From positions 5,146,001-5,210,000 of the forward strand of contig NC_063012.1 of the NCBI RefSeq assembly GCF_020509005.1: a stretch of 64,000 bases of DNA, given 5' to 3'. This document shows, piece after piece, positions 20,026-32,841 of this stretch. The stretch comes from Fulvia fulva. Taxonomy: Eukaryota; Ascomycota; Dothideomycetes; Mycosphaerellales; Mycosphaerellaceae. Below the pieces are notes generated by a model. The model searched no databases. It had not been told where the DNA came from and was given only the letters and a program-made list of their open reading frames with translations. The position numbers and the translations under genes are program-made. The first letter of the stretch is position 1. Each line of letters starts with the position of its first letter.

Positions 20026-21174
20026 CTACACGCTCGTCTGGCGCCGAGAAGCTTCGAACTCCTCCAGTGTTGGTATTGATGTGCCATTGGCCGCCGCCGC
20101 CTGCTTAGCGGCAGTGTATGCTCCTAGTCGCGTTGTCCAAGAGCTCCTAGCGTTGTTCCTGTCGTCTGACTTCTTGACAAACTGCTTCTTCTGCTCCAGT
20201 ACTGGGTCCTCGGCATCGAGCTCGACCTCCGCCGCGAAGCATACACCTACACGTACCTCGCCAGTGTCCTCAACATGACCATATTCTAATGCTTGGGGAC
20301 AACGACGATGTTTAGCGATGACCTCTTTGGCTCTGTCGTAAAGGTCGCCCACAGTAAGCCCGGTATTGTTCTCGATCGTCTCTCTCGGTGGCACCGGCCT
20401 ACGATGCCATCCGTGATCGCAGCAGCTCGCCCAGAATTCCATCTGCTTTGGCGGAGGTTGGGAAACGTACATCTGTCGCCAGCGATCCCCGATACTCGAA
20501 GGCAATTGGCCGAATATATCGATGCCCCTGCCTTCACCTAGAAAGGCTTTGAGCGTGACACGGTTGCCGTCGACAAACTTCCTTGGCCAGTTACCTTACA
20601 TGTACTTGTCAGCATGTGCTTCGTGCAGTCATTGGAAAGGACAGACAAGACAGACGTATTGCTATGCTTTGCGGCACTGACGTAACACTCACCTTGGGTA
20701 TCGTAGAACGAAATCTCGGACCTAAATCCAGGTAAACAGTCCGTGAAGGACATTCGCAGGGGGTACTTGCAAATATCCAGAGTTCGACTCCGCTCGAAGA
20801 GCAAGGTGTCGTTGTAGAACGACGGAGGAATTTACAGCATCGCGGAATTGCTTGTTGACACGCTGCGCCACTATGATCTCTTGGATACTCATCTTGCTGA
20901 TGATCATCTCGAGCAGTTCCGGAATGTCGAAGACTCGCTGTGCAAGTGCTAAGGCGCGCTGGGGACATCGCTCGTTCAGTACTTGAGGTGAGAGTTTGCC
21001 AACGTATGCTGCCTTCAGCTCTTTTGCTACAGCACATGCAGTCTGCATCTGAGCTATAAGTTCTGCCGTTGGTGTACTGCCGTCCTCGAGTAGTCTGACG
21101 AGGTTGTTGAGCGTGCTCTCGAGCTGGTCGTGCTTGTCGAGATTGGTGTTGCGTCTCTTTGAGGAATTCCCCAT
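20026..21174 (-). pseudogene. F-box protein gene with a one-base frameshift
   Basis: Typical Dothideomycete F-box gene. Exon 1 starts MGNSSKRRNT; an F-box-like motif lies at about residues 81-125 (VFDIPELLEMIISKMS, then IIVAQRVNKQFRDAV, then VLQR). The expected continuation TLLFERSRTLDI is found one base out of frame: removing a single base (about 20808) joins VLQR to TLLFE. A 98-bp intron (20595-20692) then leads to NWPRKFVDGNRVTLKAF and the family signature RWRQMYVSQPPPKQMEF. With one base removed the total is exactly 350 codons, which supports a true frameshift (mutation or assembly error) rather than a missed intron. The role would be substrate recognition in an SCF ubiquitin ligase; the target is unknown. 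Confidence 0.65.
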
Positions 21175-21912
21175 GAGCAGCGGCGGTTCCCGCCCTCATC
21201 TCTTGGAGCCTAAGTGACATGTTTGTGGTAGATGTCGAAGAAGTGTGATGGTTGTCTGTGAATGGACGTCTTGTTGGTCAGAAAGTGGTTGTGGTTGTGG
21301 TTGTGGATGTGTTTGTGCTTGCGATAAAGCTGTTCAATGCTGGAATCATCTCACCAGTCAGCTCGAGTCAATTCCACACACTCATTCACTTTGACTCTTG
21401 AGACACAATTTCAGACGTGCATTCCCGCCATTGAGTCGTTCCGACGATCATTCACATATTGCATTCCCATGCTCTCTGCATTTTCACCTTCGAAGCACCC
21501 CAATCCCAGTCAGAGGAAGGAGTCGCGTTGTGGGAGCTGTATTGCCACCGCCGTGACCTTGGCAGGCTGGCTTCATAGCTGCAACTCATCAGTGAAGCTT
21601 CAGGACAGGGAGGATGCATTACTTCACTTTCTCATACTTCTCCAGCTATCTGATTCTTGCCCAGCACAATGATGCATCATTGATGCAAGCCGGAGAATGT
21701 TTCTAATCTTGTGGCACAGCCTTTGCCAGCGGTGATCGACGCCCCAAATCTGCGCCTTCACCGCAATCAACTCCACCCAAAGGTTGCGTCTGATTGCCTC
21801 GTTACATCGTGCCGAATCAATTGCACGCCCGAGTTGCGCCCCTTGAGAAGCGCCGACCAAGTTCAACAATCTCTACCACTGCCTTCTACTCCGTCCTGGT
21901 CCGGGATGGCTT
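21175..21912. other. Intergenic region between F-box and PP2A B genes
   Basis: 738 bp. Contains a GTGGTT(G/A) simple repeat near 21284-21320, just upstream of the F-box gene; the rest shows no recognisable exon. Confidence 0.4.
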
Positions 21913-23971
21913 TTACAATGCCGAAAACACAAACAGCTGTCGAGTGTGAGTACGCAGTGTATCAACTCTGGAAAGTAAGTATACTTACATTGTTGGTCGC
22001 TGCAATGGCAATGCTGTCCTCCTGAGGATGCCAACTCATGTGTAGTATTTTCTTGTTGAAGTCAATCTGGTCGGCGTCGGTCTCCTTGCGCATTCTCTGT
22101 GCACCGCCGGCTGGACTGCTCGCCCGACTGCCCTTCTTGCCGTCCTTGCCAGCGCCTGGACTTGTGGCGCTGTTCATGGGAGTTGGAATGCCGACCTTCT
22201 TCGCCTTGAAGGCGCTCTTGTCGGCCTGGAGAACGACCTCTGTATCCTTGCCCTCTTCCGATGGGTAGATCATGAAGTTGTTGTTGTACGAACCAGTCAT
22301 GACATTCTTGGCGTCGCCGGAGAACACGACCTCGAACTTGTCAAAGATGCTGTCATTTTCGTAGGTATCACAAAGGCGAGGTCGGAGATGCTCGTGGATT
22401 GGGATGGTCTTGACCGGCTGTCGTTCCATGTTGACATCCCATATCTTGACGGTGAGATAATCCCTGGAAAGTATATATCTACCGTCGAAAGAGAACCGAA
22501 CGTCAGAGATGGAGGAGATGATTTCGGAGAAGAACGACCGAGAAGACGGGTCCTCTTCTTGCTCGAATTCTGCAGAAGTGTCAGTACTCTCACCTAGCCA
22601 TGGTCCCCAAGACGACTTACGTTTCGCGTGCTCGTCACATAGCGCCCTCGCTCGCATGTCTGCCAATTTGATAGTGCCCTTGCTCGAGGCGTAGATAAAC
22701 TGGTTGCACTGCGCAGGGTGGAACTCAGCGGCAGTGATCACCTCGGTCAACTCCTCCATGTTAGCTGGCTTGATGTCGACAATGTTGAAGCTCTGGTCCT
22801 GGATGTTGAGATTCCAGAGATTTATCCGCAGATCGTCTGAGCTGATGAACGTCTCTCCATCACTGTTGACCGAGATGCTGTTAATGTGATATGCATGGGC
22901 GTTTGCGTACACTCTTCGCGGTACTGCTGCAACCACCGTATCGTGGTGTGTCATGCGAGGGAACTTGAGGTCGGCAACGCTGCGGAAGTGCTGATTTGGA
23001 TACCTCACAGGACCACCGCCATTTGCCCCTCCAGTGCCTGCTGGTGTGAGCTCGGAGGAGAGGTTATTCTCTGCCACCACTTTCAGGGACTTTTCAAAGA
23101 CCTTCCATAGCTTGATGGTCTTGTCATTTGTGGATAGCAGGTAGTGTGAGGCGTTCTGTCGTCGGCACCATTTTATCTTGTTGATCTTCTCTTCTATCTC
23201 GAGCGACTTTAGGTAGTCAAACTCTGGCTCGTGTGATTGGAACTCGGTGTGGAACTTGTATTCACAGGTTTTCTTCGTCTCATTGCGCTCGAAAAGGACC
23301 ACACGGCCGCCCTTGTCGCCAGTAGCGAGGTAGTTGCCGGTCTGATCGAACTCGACTGTCGATATTATGTCGGCTTCTGTGATGTCTTCCACGTCGCCCT
23401 TATCACCGAAGCATCTGTGCACATTTGTCAGCGGTGGCGCCCTGCGCGATGTGCAGGTGAAAGTAAGAAGACAGCGAAAATGTCAGATCGGGTCGGGGTG
23501 TTCGGACTGCCTGTATCTCCAAGCGTGTTGGGCTTCAGCCGAATCTTCCGCTGGGCAATGAGGCGGTTCGGCCTGGCCCAACATGGTGTTTGAGCGGAAA
23601 GAGAGGCCCTGTAGTTGTCCTCGGAGCCCCGTGTGATCTTGGACCGCATCACCGTCGTCCAATGGTGCATCGATTACGATGTCATCGTGTTCCATCTCCT
23701 CGTATTCTGCAATGTTGAAGAGCCCATTTTCTGCCCGGCTTCGATTCGTTCGGTCGGCCAGGACGGTCCTCCATCCGGGCAACATGCTTTGTAGCAATGG
23801 CAAAGTATGCTGCACAGGGTGCTCGTGGTGTGTCCGGTCATGTGCTGCCAGCCGGCGTCACGAGGGCAAGCATGTGCCCGCGCACCTGGCTCTCACTGTC
23901 ACGAAACGGAGAGCGACTTACTGGGTGAACTTCCATGTTGGCTGGGGAGCACCTTCCCCAGCGTCCACCAT
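21913..23971 (-). CDS. CDC55: Protein phosphatase 2A regulatory subunit B (PR55/Cdc55)
   Basis: WD40 regulatory subunit directing PP2A in mitosis and morphogenesis. Four exons: 23922-23971 ([16 protein letters not shown] plus CA), 22621-23414, 21989-22569 and 21913-21936, giving 482 aa. Introns are 507, 51 and 52 bp. The 51-bp intron (22570-22620) has no stop and is a multiple of three, so a naive ORF reads through it. Removing it restores [21 protein letters not shown], the PR55 signature. The last exon encodes only LFVFSAL, completing the family end. Other hallmarks: [35 protein letters not shown] and [20 protein letters not shown] blocks. An insert near 418-450 ([20 protein letters not shown]) is a disordered loop common in fungi. 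Confidence 0.94.
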
Positions 23972-25006
23972 CTTCCCGGCTGCGGCGGCGGCGGCGGCGA
24001 CTGCGACTGCTGTGGGGTGTGCCTCGATATGCTCCTCGTGCTGTCTGCAGGATCCGCGTCTGCTAGTTCTGCGAAGGCCAATGCAGCGCGCTTTCCCAGG
24101 CCCTTGCTTCGCTGGGCACGTACTCGTACTCGGGCGCGGTGGTTGGCGGTGGTCTCGGGGGAGTGAGGCGGAGAAAGTACTCGGTGGATGTCGGGTGCGT
24201 GGTGAGAGTGGTGGCTGCAAGCTGTCTGGCAGAGCCTCTAGAACGAGGAACTAGGACTAGCAGCAGCGCTGGATGTGGTCAGGCTCTACGTCAGAGCGGT
24301 GACAAGGCCCACACAGACTCAGCGGCAGTCACACGCGTTCTGTATTCTCGCGGCACACAAGGGACCGATGCAGATCGAGGCAAGATTGAGAGGGCGGAGG
24401 GTGCGTGGTGGTGGATGTGGATGTGGATGCGGTGGTGATGGGCGGATGGCAGCAGTCAAGTGGCAGAACGCACAAGCTCCGAGTGCCTGAAGAAGTGCCT
24501 TGCTGCTGCTAGCCTGCTGCTCGAACGAGGAAGCACCTGGACAGATGCTCTGGCACAACCTTCACCTCCAAGCGCGCGTGTCTTGGCAATCGAGGGGCCA
24601 TCTGCCGCATTCACCAAACATGATGGACTTCACACGCGACAAACAACAAAGAAGCGCATCCGACTCTGATGCTTCCTGTACATCGTCAATCGTAGGTGAC
24701 CGCGCATGGGCGCCTCGGCAATGACACCATTGCCTCGCGCCATGCTCATGCTCATCCCCTGCCCGCCGTGCAATACTCCCTGGAGACAGTGCCTACCAAC
24801 GAACACACCCGTCGTCCGTGTGCACACGACTCGATCATACCACAGCTTTCTATCGCGAAGAGCCTGTTCCTGGTTGCTGACAGCAGGGATCGCCCAACCA
24901 CCGCCATCTTCGCCGGGTAGGACGTGCCGTGCGGAGGCATGACTGATCAGAGTATGTTGCCTTCTGCTCCTCGCCATCACCACAGTAACAAGTTGTACTG
25001 GGTGCT
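23972..25006. other. Promoter/intergenic region upstream of PP2A B
   Basis: About 1 kb with low-complexity stretches: GCGGCGGCGGCGG just inside the PP2A 5' UTR side (about 23980-24000) and GTGGATGTGGATGTGGATGCGG near 24410-24435. Small ORFs on both strands show compositional bias only. Confidence 0.4.
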
Positions 25007-26423
25007 ATGAAAGACCTGACCATTCTAATCGTCGGCGGCGCCATCGGCGGACTCTCTGCGGCACTCGCACTCGCTGCTGATGGCCACCAGATCACTCTGC
25101 TGGAGTCGGCCAAGTCATTCGAGAATGTATGAATCTACCACGCAGAAACAAGAGCAGAGATTGACGATGACCAGGTTTTGGCGCTGGCATCCGACTATCT
25201 CCCAATACTTTGAGGCTGATGCTGTCATGGGGCGTCGACTTCGGCTCCATCAAGAAAGAGATATCTCACGGCAACAGGTTTGTGGACTGGAAAGGCAAGA
25301 ACCTGCTGGATGTACCCTTAAATAACGTCCAAGCCTCATATGGTGCCCCGTACTACTTTATTCATCGTGCAGACCTGGTGCATCTACTGGTCCGGACGGC
25401 CAGACAACGAGACAACATCACCATACGTATGGATTCCCGAGTGCAATCTTACGACTTCGATACACCGGCTGTAACACTGATTGGAGGACAAACGATACGC
25501 GCGAATATGGTTATAGCGGCCGATGGGATCAAGAGCTCCGTCAGGGACACAGTGAACGGCCGACCTCTCCCACCTCAGGACACCGGCGATGTGGCCTATC
25601 GAATTATGGTGCCAGCTCAGCCACTGCTCGATGATCCTCAGATGGCACATCTCGTAAAGGAGCTGTCCATTGGATGGGCCCTGAAGCTCACGCAGTGGGC
25701 TACCCATTACGTGAAGGAAGCCTGTACAACATCATCATTGACGTAACCCATTCCTCTGGTCTCGGTGAACCACTCCCCGAAGATGAGCAGATCTGGAAGA
25801 GCGCTTGTAACAATACCGAGCTCACAGCTCGGTTCAAAACTGGTGTCCCGAAGTCCAAAAGCTGTGCAGCATGGCTGGCGGTTATCTGAAATGGAAGCTG
25901 GCAGATTTTGACCAGCTGGACACATGGGTTCACCGTAGGGTGGTTCTTCTGGGTGATGCTTGTCATCCCATGATGTAGATTCATGGGGGTTCTTCACGAT
26001 GAGGGAGGACTGACACAGACGGCCAGGCCTTACATGGCGCAAGGCGCAGCGCAGTCTACCGAGGATGCCGCAACGTTGGCTGCCGCTCTGAGAAGCCACG
26101 ATGATCTCCATCACGCGTGGGAGGCGTATGAAGCACGGAGAAAGCCTCGAGCGGCATACATTGCTCGCAATACTCGAGTGCTCCAGGAGTGGCTGCACCT
26201 CGAAGATGGTCCGGCGCGCGAAGCTAGAGATGAGATGATGGGTCACGACAACGAGAGCAGCCCAGTGTTCTGGGGCTCTGCGGCACGGAAGGACTGGCTA
26301 TTTAGTCATGATGCATCTCGGCTTGCTCAAACGCCCGAAGCAATACCTCCTTTGCCTCCCCGACCGCCAAAAGAAGCATCTGTTTATGATAGGAAGCGAC
26401 ATTCAGGTAGGGGTAATTTGTGA
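25007..26423 (+). pseudogene. FAD-dependent monooxygenase (salicylate hydroxylase-like), frameshifted
   Basis: A complete but broken class A flavin monooxygenase. The exon 1 start MKDLTILIVGGAIGGLSAALAL is the GxGxxG FAD fold. GFGAGIRLSPNTLRL follows an intron but in the wrong frame. HRADLVHLL and ADGIKSSVRD (DG motif) are intact. Near 25665 the frame shifts before WMGPEAHAVGYPLREGSLYN. It shifts again near 25844 before CPEVQKLCSMAGGYLKW, and the GDACHPMMPYMAQGAAQSTEDA motif is restored across a 52-bp intron (25975-26026). Thus at least two, probably three, small indels lie in otherwise well-preserved coding sequence, implying recent inactivation. Confidence 0.8.
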
Positions 26424-26999
26424 AGCCGTAGGAGTAGACGATGTAGTATGTCTATGTCTATGCGTGGTGCTCGGTATTGAACAGACAATGTAGCGGCTCA
26501 CGAACATGCCGCCGTGCCTGTTGCTCGTTTGGTCTGCGGCCATGTACTCGAGAGCGGTGCCCGTCAGTGTTCGTAGCGATCATCGTGGAGCAGACCACAT
26601 GTGTAAAGGTGACGTTTCACAATCCCGTTGGCAGACAAGCTTTCGTCGGAAGCAACCTTGGACATGAAACACGCTACTTGGCTGACCCTATTTCTGGTGG
26701 ACAGCATCATTCACGAGACAGTAACAACTTCCACGAGCGTAAGCAGCTAACGTGCACGAGACACATCTTCTATCGCCTGTAGTTGTAGCGATTGCGACGT
26801 CGACGCCGAGGCGGTGCTGGCACAGGCCCTCTGTCCCTCCAAGGAGAACGCGGAGACACACAACCAAGAACGAAGACTCCCCTCCCACGCGACAGCGAGC
26901 ATTCCCGCCCACTCCAGCTTATGCTTCTCAGCCGCGACCCCGACTGACAGCATTGCTTTGTCGCCGCCACGGGCCTAGACAACCTCTTGTCGCCCTGCA
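26424..26999. promoter_or_regulatory. Intergenic region upstream of MNN9
   Basis: 576 bp. The part from 26,760 to 26,999 is C-rich with few G and reads as a typical fungal promoter/5' UTR pyrimidine-rich leader before the MNN9 ATG. No exon recognised. Confidence 0.4.
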
Positions 27000-28234
<1,235 letters not shown>

Positions 28235-29785
28235 GCGGATTTACTGATTGATTTGCAAGGCGTTGGTGGTGCTGCCATAGAGGCAACGCACGTCATATAG
28301 AGCATGGCAACCGTCTGGGCGGTCTTTGTATATCAAAAGAAATCTCGTAAGCAGCGTGCGATCCTGGCCAACAACATATATGGTTCCGAGTACGCATTGT
28401 GCAGCACTGCATGTAAAGGAGATCAGGCAGCTTGCAGCGATGACGGGCACACGCGTAAGAGACAGGTCTTCAGAGTCGATCCTGTTTGCATTGCTCATCC
28501 CGGGCGGGAACCTTCGTCAACAACTGAGTTGGGTTTCAGAAGACAGAAAGCTTCAGACGACAACATATAACTATTTTAGGACGACTGAAGTCCTCGGGCA
28601 CAGGGATCCATTCTGGTGCACGGCGTGCGCTCCACACTGCATCACCTCGCGCCGACTCACGCAGCACTTGCATGCGGAAGCTATTTTCATCGTGGTCCGA
28701 TGATGCATTGCAGGTACCAGGCACAGAAGATGAGAAGAGTTGCTGTTAAATGGCAGCCCTCCGCGGACTGCAGCCGAAGTGGCGCAAGCTGCATTGGCAT
28801 CGCAGCATGCAAAGAACAATTCTACTGCGCTTCAGGCTATCGTTGGATCTGCCGCAGATGCCTGATGTACATCCTCATTTCCAACTTGCAGCATGCATTA
28901 CACTCAGCCTTTGCTATTGCAATGGCGTTCATGGTCAAGAGTTCCCACATTGAGGGCACACATTGACAGAATCCGAACATTTGCGATAGCGTTGCCTCGT
29001 CACTGCTTCCTTCCTAGACGCTCAGCATAGATCCTGGTACTGGGCTTGAGGCAGAGTCTGGAGCGAGTCACATGCCCAAGGTGAACGCTTGGTCAGAGCT
29101 TCTGCGATACCTGACGCATTTTCAGGATTCCAGCATTACCAGCACGGCGGCAAATCTGACATTGGGACGGGTTACTGCGCGCATACTCGAGAATGCGCCA
29201 CTTGGAGCGCGCCTCGCCGATGGTCACCCTTTACACGTTCCAGACGGCTCAGACTATCGGTCTGGCAAGCGCACGTTGTGTTCCGCGCTAGCAGACACAG
29301 CGCTCGAGCACACCGGAATCAATGCATGTCAGCTCAGCTATCCATCGAGCGAGAGATAGGTCGAGACTCTTCGCAAAGCGCCTGCTATTGTGGCATCCGG
29401 CGAAGCAGGCTTTTAGCGTCACCTTCCTAGCCTACAGCGGCCATAGACAACCCACCATCTCGAGACCTCCTGCTGTATTGTGGGCACTACTGCAGGTACT
29501 GGGACGGTATCAGGAACGTGCAGTGGGATATATCTTCTTTCCTTCGACTCAAAATCCGCCCCATCCTCGCCGGCTTGCTACATGTCTCTCCATCTTTCAG
29601 CCCTCTCCATCGTTTCTGCGAGGCTGGGCGTACAATTCTTTCATCTTGCTTGATTGTCTTCCTGGTTGCCGTTCCATCCACCTGGCCATACCCGTTTCTT
29701 TCGGTCCATTCTTGATATCAGTCGTCAGTGCGCACACTTGTTTGGAGAATCACTCCTTTCATTTAGCATCGTACAACTCGAACTC
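28235..29785. other. Long intergenic region without supported gene
   Basis: 1.55 kb between MNN9 and the C2H2 gene. ORFs of 80-125 codons occur on the + strand (for example 29072-29359 and 28326-28703), but none shows a motif, splice-consistent extension or recognisable family. The last 250 bp are pyrimidine-rich, as in a promoter. Confidence 0.4.
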
Positions 29786-31087
29786 ATGGCGCGCCTCAAC
29801 GCTTTCCCTGCGATGCACGTCCAGAATCACGCTCTTAGAGAAGTCCCGTCCAGTCTGAAGGAAGAATTGGCCAAGCTCGCTTCACAACATATGCCTTCCG
29901 GGGTTCTACTTCACTGGTATCAGCTGGTCAAGGGACAAGGCAACCCGCCACATTGGCTCCGCAATCAGGTCGACTCCAGGGAACATGATGGCTCAGCTAT
30001 AGAGACCACAAAGCCAGCACATGTCACTAAGTCGCTGGGGCCTCACATTCCCATGGGCATCGACGAAGAAATGAGGGCTGGAGCAGCGCAGACCGAGCCC
30101 CTATACCCATGCCCATGGTGCACCATAGTTCTGAAGCTACCAAAAGACTTCATCCGTCACGTCAAGCAGAAGTGCTCCGCCACGGAAGTCTTCCACTGCC
30201 CAGATTGCGCAAAGACCTTCACAAGAAAGCAACGCTTTGCCAAGCATCACAACAACGTGCACTCTCTGAGATGCTGTACTGGACCTTGCAAACATATCAA
30301 GAGAGCTACTGTCACTCTACCACAAGAGCGAACGCTTGGATGTGGCTTCTGCAAGCAACTATTCCACTCCGATCTACATGGCTACGTCCGTCACCCTATC
30401 TGGCACTATCGCGAAGGGTTGACTCTTGATTGTTGGCAGTCAGGGCCCTTCGTACCAGTACATTCGGAGAATATGGGACCTCCACAAATCAAGCTTGACG
30501 CTGAGAATGATCTCCAGCCATCGAGCGACTTCACGGCCCTGCGATCTGGCTTTGGACTGACGTGCAACTTCGATTGGTTCGAAAGCGACTTGGCCGCCAG
30601 CAGAAGTCCTACGATCTACGACAACGACTACCCCCGTATGGCGCCTGCGGAGGAGAATGCGGACAAACCATACTGGCAACTGGACGTTGCTCTGCCAAGT
30701 CTCGCTCCAGGCCAACAGCGCAGTGAAACCGGCCAAAGCAGCTCAACAACCCCAACGACTGCTTTCTTCCACGGCATGGGTCACCACATCAACGAACACT
30801 CCAACATCGCTACGAGGAACACTTACATGCTGTCCACGCAGCCATCCTCATCTTGGCCTCGAAAACATCCTTTTGATGATGAGGCATGTGCCGAGCTCAT
30901 CGCAGAGTGTGAACACAGCAACATTTTCGACAGAGACGAATACGTCCTACCGTGCTTGGATGCGATCATGTCGCTGCCGGAGAGTAAAGACCATAGGAGG
31001 ACGCTTTCGAAGCGGATCCTTGATGCTCTCCAAAGCTTACCTGTATTGGGGTCTGAACAGATCACGACCGAACGCCGCTATTTATGA
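29786..31087 (+). CDS. C2H2 zinc finger protein
   Basis: 433 aa. Finger-like modules lie centrally: YPCPWCTIVLKLPKDFIRHVKQKC (a degenerate CxxC...H...C type) and a clear C2H2 finger FHCPDCAKTFTRKQRFAKHHNNVH (about residues 137-160). A third Cys/His cluster (CGFCKQLFHSDLHGYVRHPIWH) follows. The rest is disordered, Ser/Pro-rich, with an acidic C-terminus. Probably a nuclear DNA- or RNA-binding regulator; the target is unknown. Start at 29786 (MARLNAFPAMHV) preferred; the frame is open to 29654 but that part is pyrimidine-rich leader-like sequence. Confidence 0.75.
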   Translation: MARLNAFPAMHVQNHALREVPSSLKEELAKLASQHMPSGVLLHWYQLVKGQGNPPHWLRNQVDSREHDGSAIETTKPAHVTKSLGPHIPMGIDEEMRAGAAQTEPLYPCPWCTIVLKLPKDFIRHVKQKCSATEVFHCPDCAKTFTRKQRFAKHHNNVHSLRCCTGPCKHIKRATVTLPQERTLGCGFCKQLFHSDLHGYVRHPIWHYREGLTLDCWQSGPFVPVHSENMGPPQIKLDAENDLQPSSDFTALRSGFGLTCNFDWFESDLAASRSPTIYDNDYPRMAPAEENADKPYWQLDVALPSLAPGQQRSETGQSSSTTPTTAFFHGMGHHINEHSNIATRNTYMLSTQPSSSWPRKHPFDDEACAELIAECEHSNIFDRDEYVLPCLDAIMSLPESKDHRRTLSKRILDALQSLPVLGSEQITTERRYL

Positions 31088-31533
31088 TTGATTTCTGTTT
31101 GTATCACTATGTTCTTGACGCCAGCCGATGCTGGGTGTGTAGGGAAAGGGCGTGTATTAGGAGTACGTGTCATGAGAAACGTGTTTGTACGATAGACATA
31201 ACGATAGCGGTAATAGTGTGGAAGAATTCCTTGCTAGGAAGTGTCAGCCTTGCTGACCTCATATGAGCAGGGAATCGAGCATCAGGAGAGGAGGCCGGCT
31301 GACACGCGTGGACTTGCAGTACAAAGAACAAAGTGAAGTTGTACAGTATACACACGAGGCCGTTCGCCGTTCTGCTGAGCCACGAATCAGCACCCTGTCC
31401 ATTTCGAGCTGCCACGCCATTTCAAACATCAGATGCATCGTGCGCTGCGCTGTTTTCCATACCATACCGTCACATATCGCCCCTATGAAGGCCAGTCGTG
31501 CTCGCTGTGCACTAGTCGGATCGATGAAAATGC
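31088..31533. other. Convergent intergenic region
   Basis: 446 bp between C2H2 and stomatin 3' ends; no recognisable feature. Confidence 0.4.
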
Positions 31534-32841
31534 TCAATGCCTCTCCTGCGTGCGATCGAAGCTCTCGAGCACTTTTTGTTGCATCTCATTCTTCGAAAGC
31601 TTTTCGCCCGAAGTCGTCTCTGAAGATGCGTCGCTCTTGCCATCTCCGACGAGCTTCTGAGCTTGCACCTTGGCTTGTGCTGAGCTGACATTTCCGTAGA
31701 CTGCCATGGCTGAGGCGATCATGCCACCAATGTCGCCCACGTTGCCCGGTACCACAACGGAAGTGCCTTCCTTGGCGAGCTTGCCGAACGCATCAACGTA
31801 CTTCTCGGCGACGGAGAGAGAGACGGCGCCTTGAGCGTATTGCTTGCCATCTGAAAGACTCCTTGCCACCGCATCGACACCAGCGGCTGTCGCTTTGGCC
31901 TTGAGAAGAATGGCTTCGGCCTCACCAGATGCCGCGTTGATCTGCTCTGCCTTGATGGCTTCAGATGCGAGGATTACCGACTGCTTGCGACCTTCTGCTA
32001 TGTTGATGGCCGATTGCCGTTGACCCTCGGACTCGAGAATCTCGGCGCGCTTGCTTCGTTCTGCCGTGACCTGTCTGTGCATTGCTTCGACCACGGGACC
32101 CGGTGCGTGGATATCCCGAATCTCGTATCGCAGACATCGAATGCCCCAGTCTGCTGCTGCCTCGTTGATGGCTTGTGTGATGTTTGTGTTCAGCGCCGCT
32201 CTTTCCTTGAGAACATGGTCGAGGGTCAACTGGCCGATCTCGCTTCTCATCGTCGTCTGTGCAAGTTGCGAGATGGCATAGTCGGCATCTTCTACGCCGT
32301 AGCTGGCCTTGTATGCGTCAAAGACTCTGGTGTAGAGTATGCCATCCAGCTCCAGGGTCACGTTGTCCGCGGTGATTGCGCTCTGCGAAGGGATCTCCAT
32401 GGCGTTCTCCTTCAGACTCTTCACGTATGCGATGCGGTCGATGACGGGCATGAGGATGGCGACACCGGGCTCCAAGATCCTGTTGAAACGTCCCATTCGC
32501 TCCACGATCCATGCTGTCTGCTGGGGGACGAACTTGACGATCGTGTTTGCCGGTAGCGAGGAGCGCTGGAAGTATGCGCTTGGAGGCCCACTGGAAGACG
32601 ACGCGGATGATCGGAACAGGCTCTCGCCAGGCGATGGCAAGGCCTGCTTGGGCGTGGTCGAGAAGGCAGATCGCTGCGTGGCGCGGGCGGCAGCGTAGAC
32701 GATCGGGTATCGCGAGTTCTGGATGGCGGCCATCGAGCGACGAGACAGCGCGCGCCTGCCTGTGGATGTGGATATGGATGTGGATGTGGATGACGCGAGG
32801 AACGACATGGCTGGTTCTGCAGCTTTTGCTGCCGTCGCCAT
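31534..32841 (-). CDS. Mitochondrial stomatin-like protein (SLP-2/STOML2 type, SPFH domain)
   Basis: 435 aa, single exon. SPFH-family scaffold of the inner mitochondrial membrane, thought to organise cardiolipin-rich domains and proteases. The N-terminal 65 residues are Ser/Arg-rich and acid-poor (GRRALSRRSMAAIQ), a mitochondrial presequence. The SPFH domain begins IVKFVPQQTAWIVERMGRFNRILEPG and continues with NVTLELDGILYTRVFDAYKASYGVED, TTMRSEIGQLTLDHVLKER and WGIRCLRYEIRDI, followed by the charged coiled coil RSKRAEILESEGQRQSAINIAEG. The C-terminal VVVPGNVGDIGGMIASA is typical of the SLP-2 subgroup. A second in-frame ATG lies at 32808. Confidence 0.93.
   Translation of the reverse strand: MATAAKAAEPAMSFLASSTSTSISTSTGRRALSRRSMAAIQNSRYPIVYAAARATQRSAFSTTPKQALPSPGESLFRSSASSSSGPPSAYFQRSSLPANTIVKFVPQQTAWIVERMGRFNRILEPGVAILMPVIDRIAYVKSLKENAMEIPSQSAITADNVTLELDGILYTRVFDAYKASYGVEDADYAISQLAQTTMRSEIGQLTLDHVLKERAALNTNITQAINEAAADWGIRCLRYEIRDIHAPGPVVEAMHRQVTAERSKRAEILESEGQRQSAINIAEGRKQSVILASEAIKAEQINAASGEAEAILLKAKATAAGVDAVARSLSDGKQYAQGAVSLSVAEKYVDAFGKLAKEGTSVVVPGNVGDIGGMIASAMAVYGNVSSAQAKVQAQKLVGDGKSDASSETTSGEKLSKNEMQQKVLESFDRTQERH

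Noticed and set aside
29072..29359. 95-codon + strand ORF upstream of the C2H2 gene
   Set aside because: Weakly protein-like but with no family, no conserved motif and no exon partner.
32014..32556. 180-codon + strand ORF
   Set aside because: Antisense shadow of the stomatin SPFH domain.
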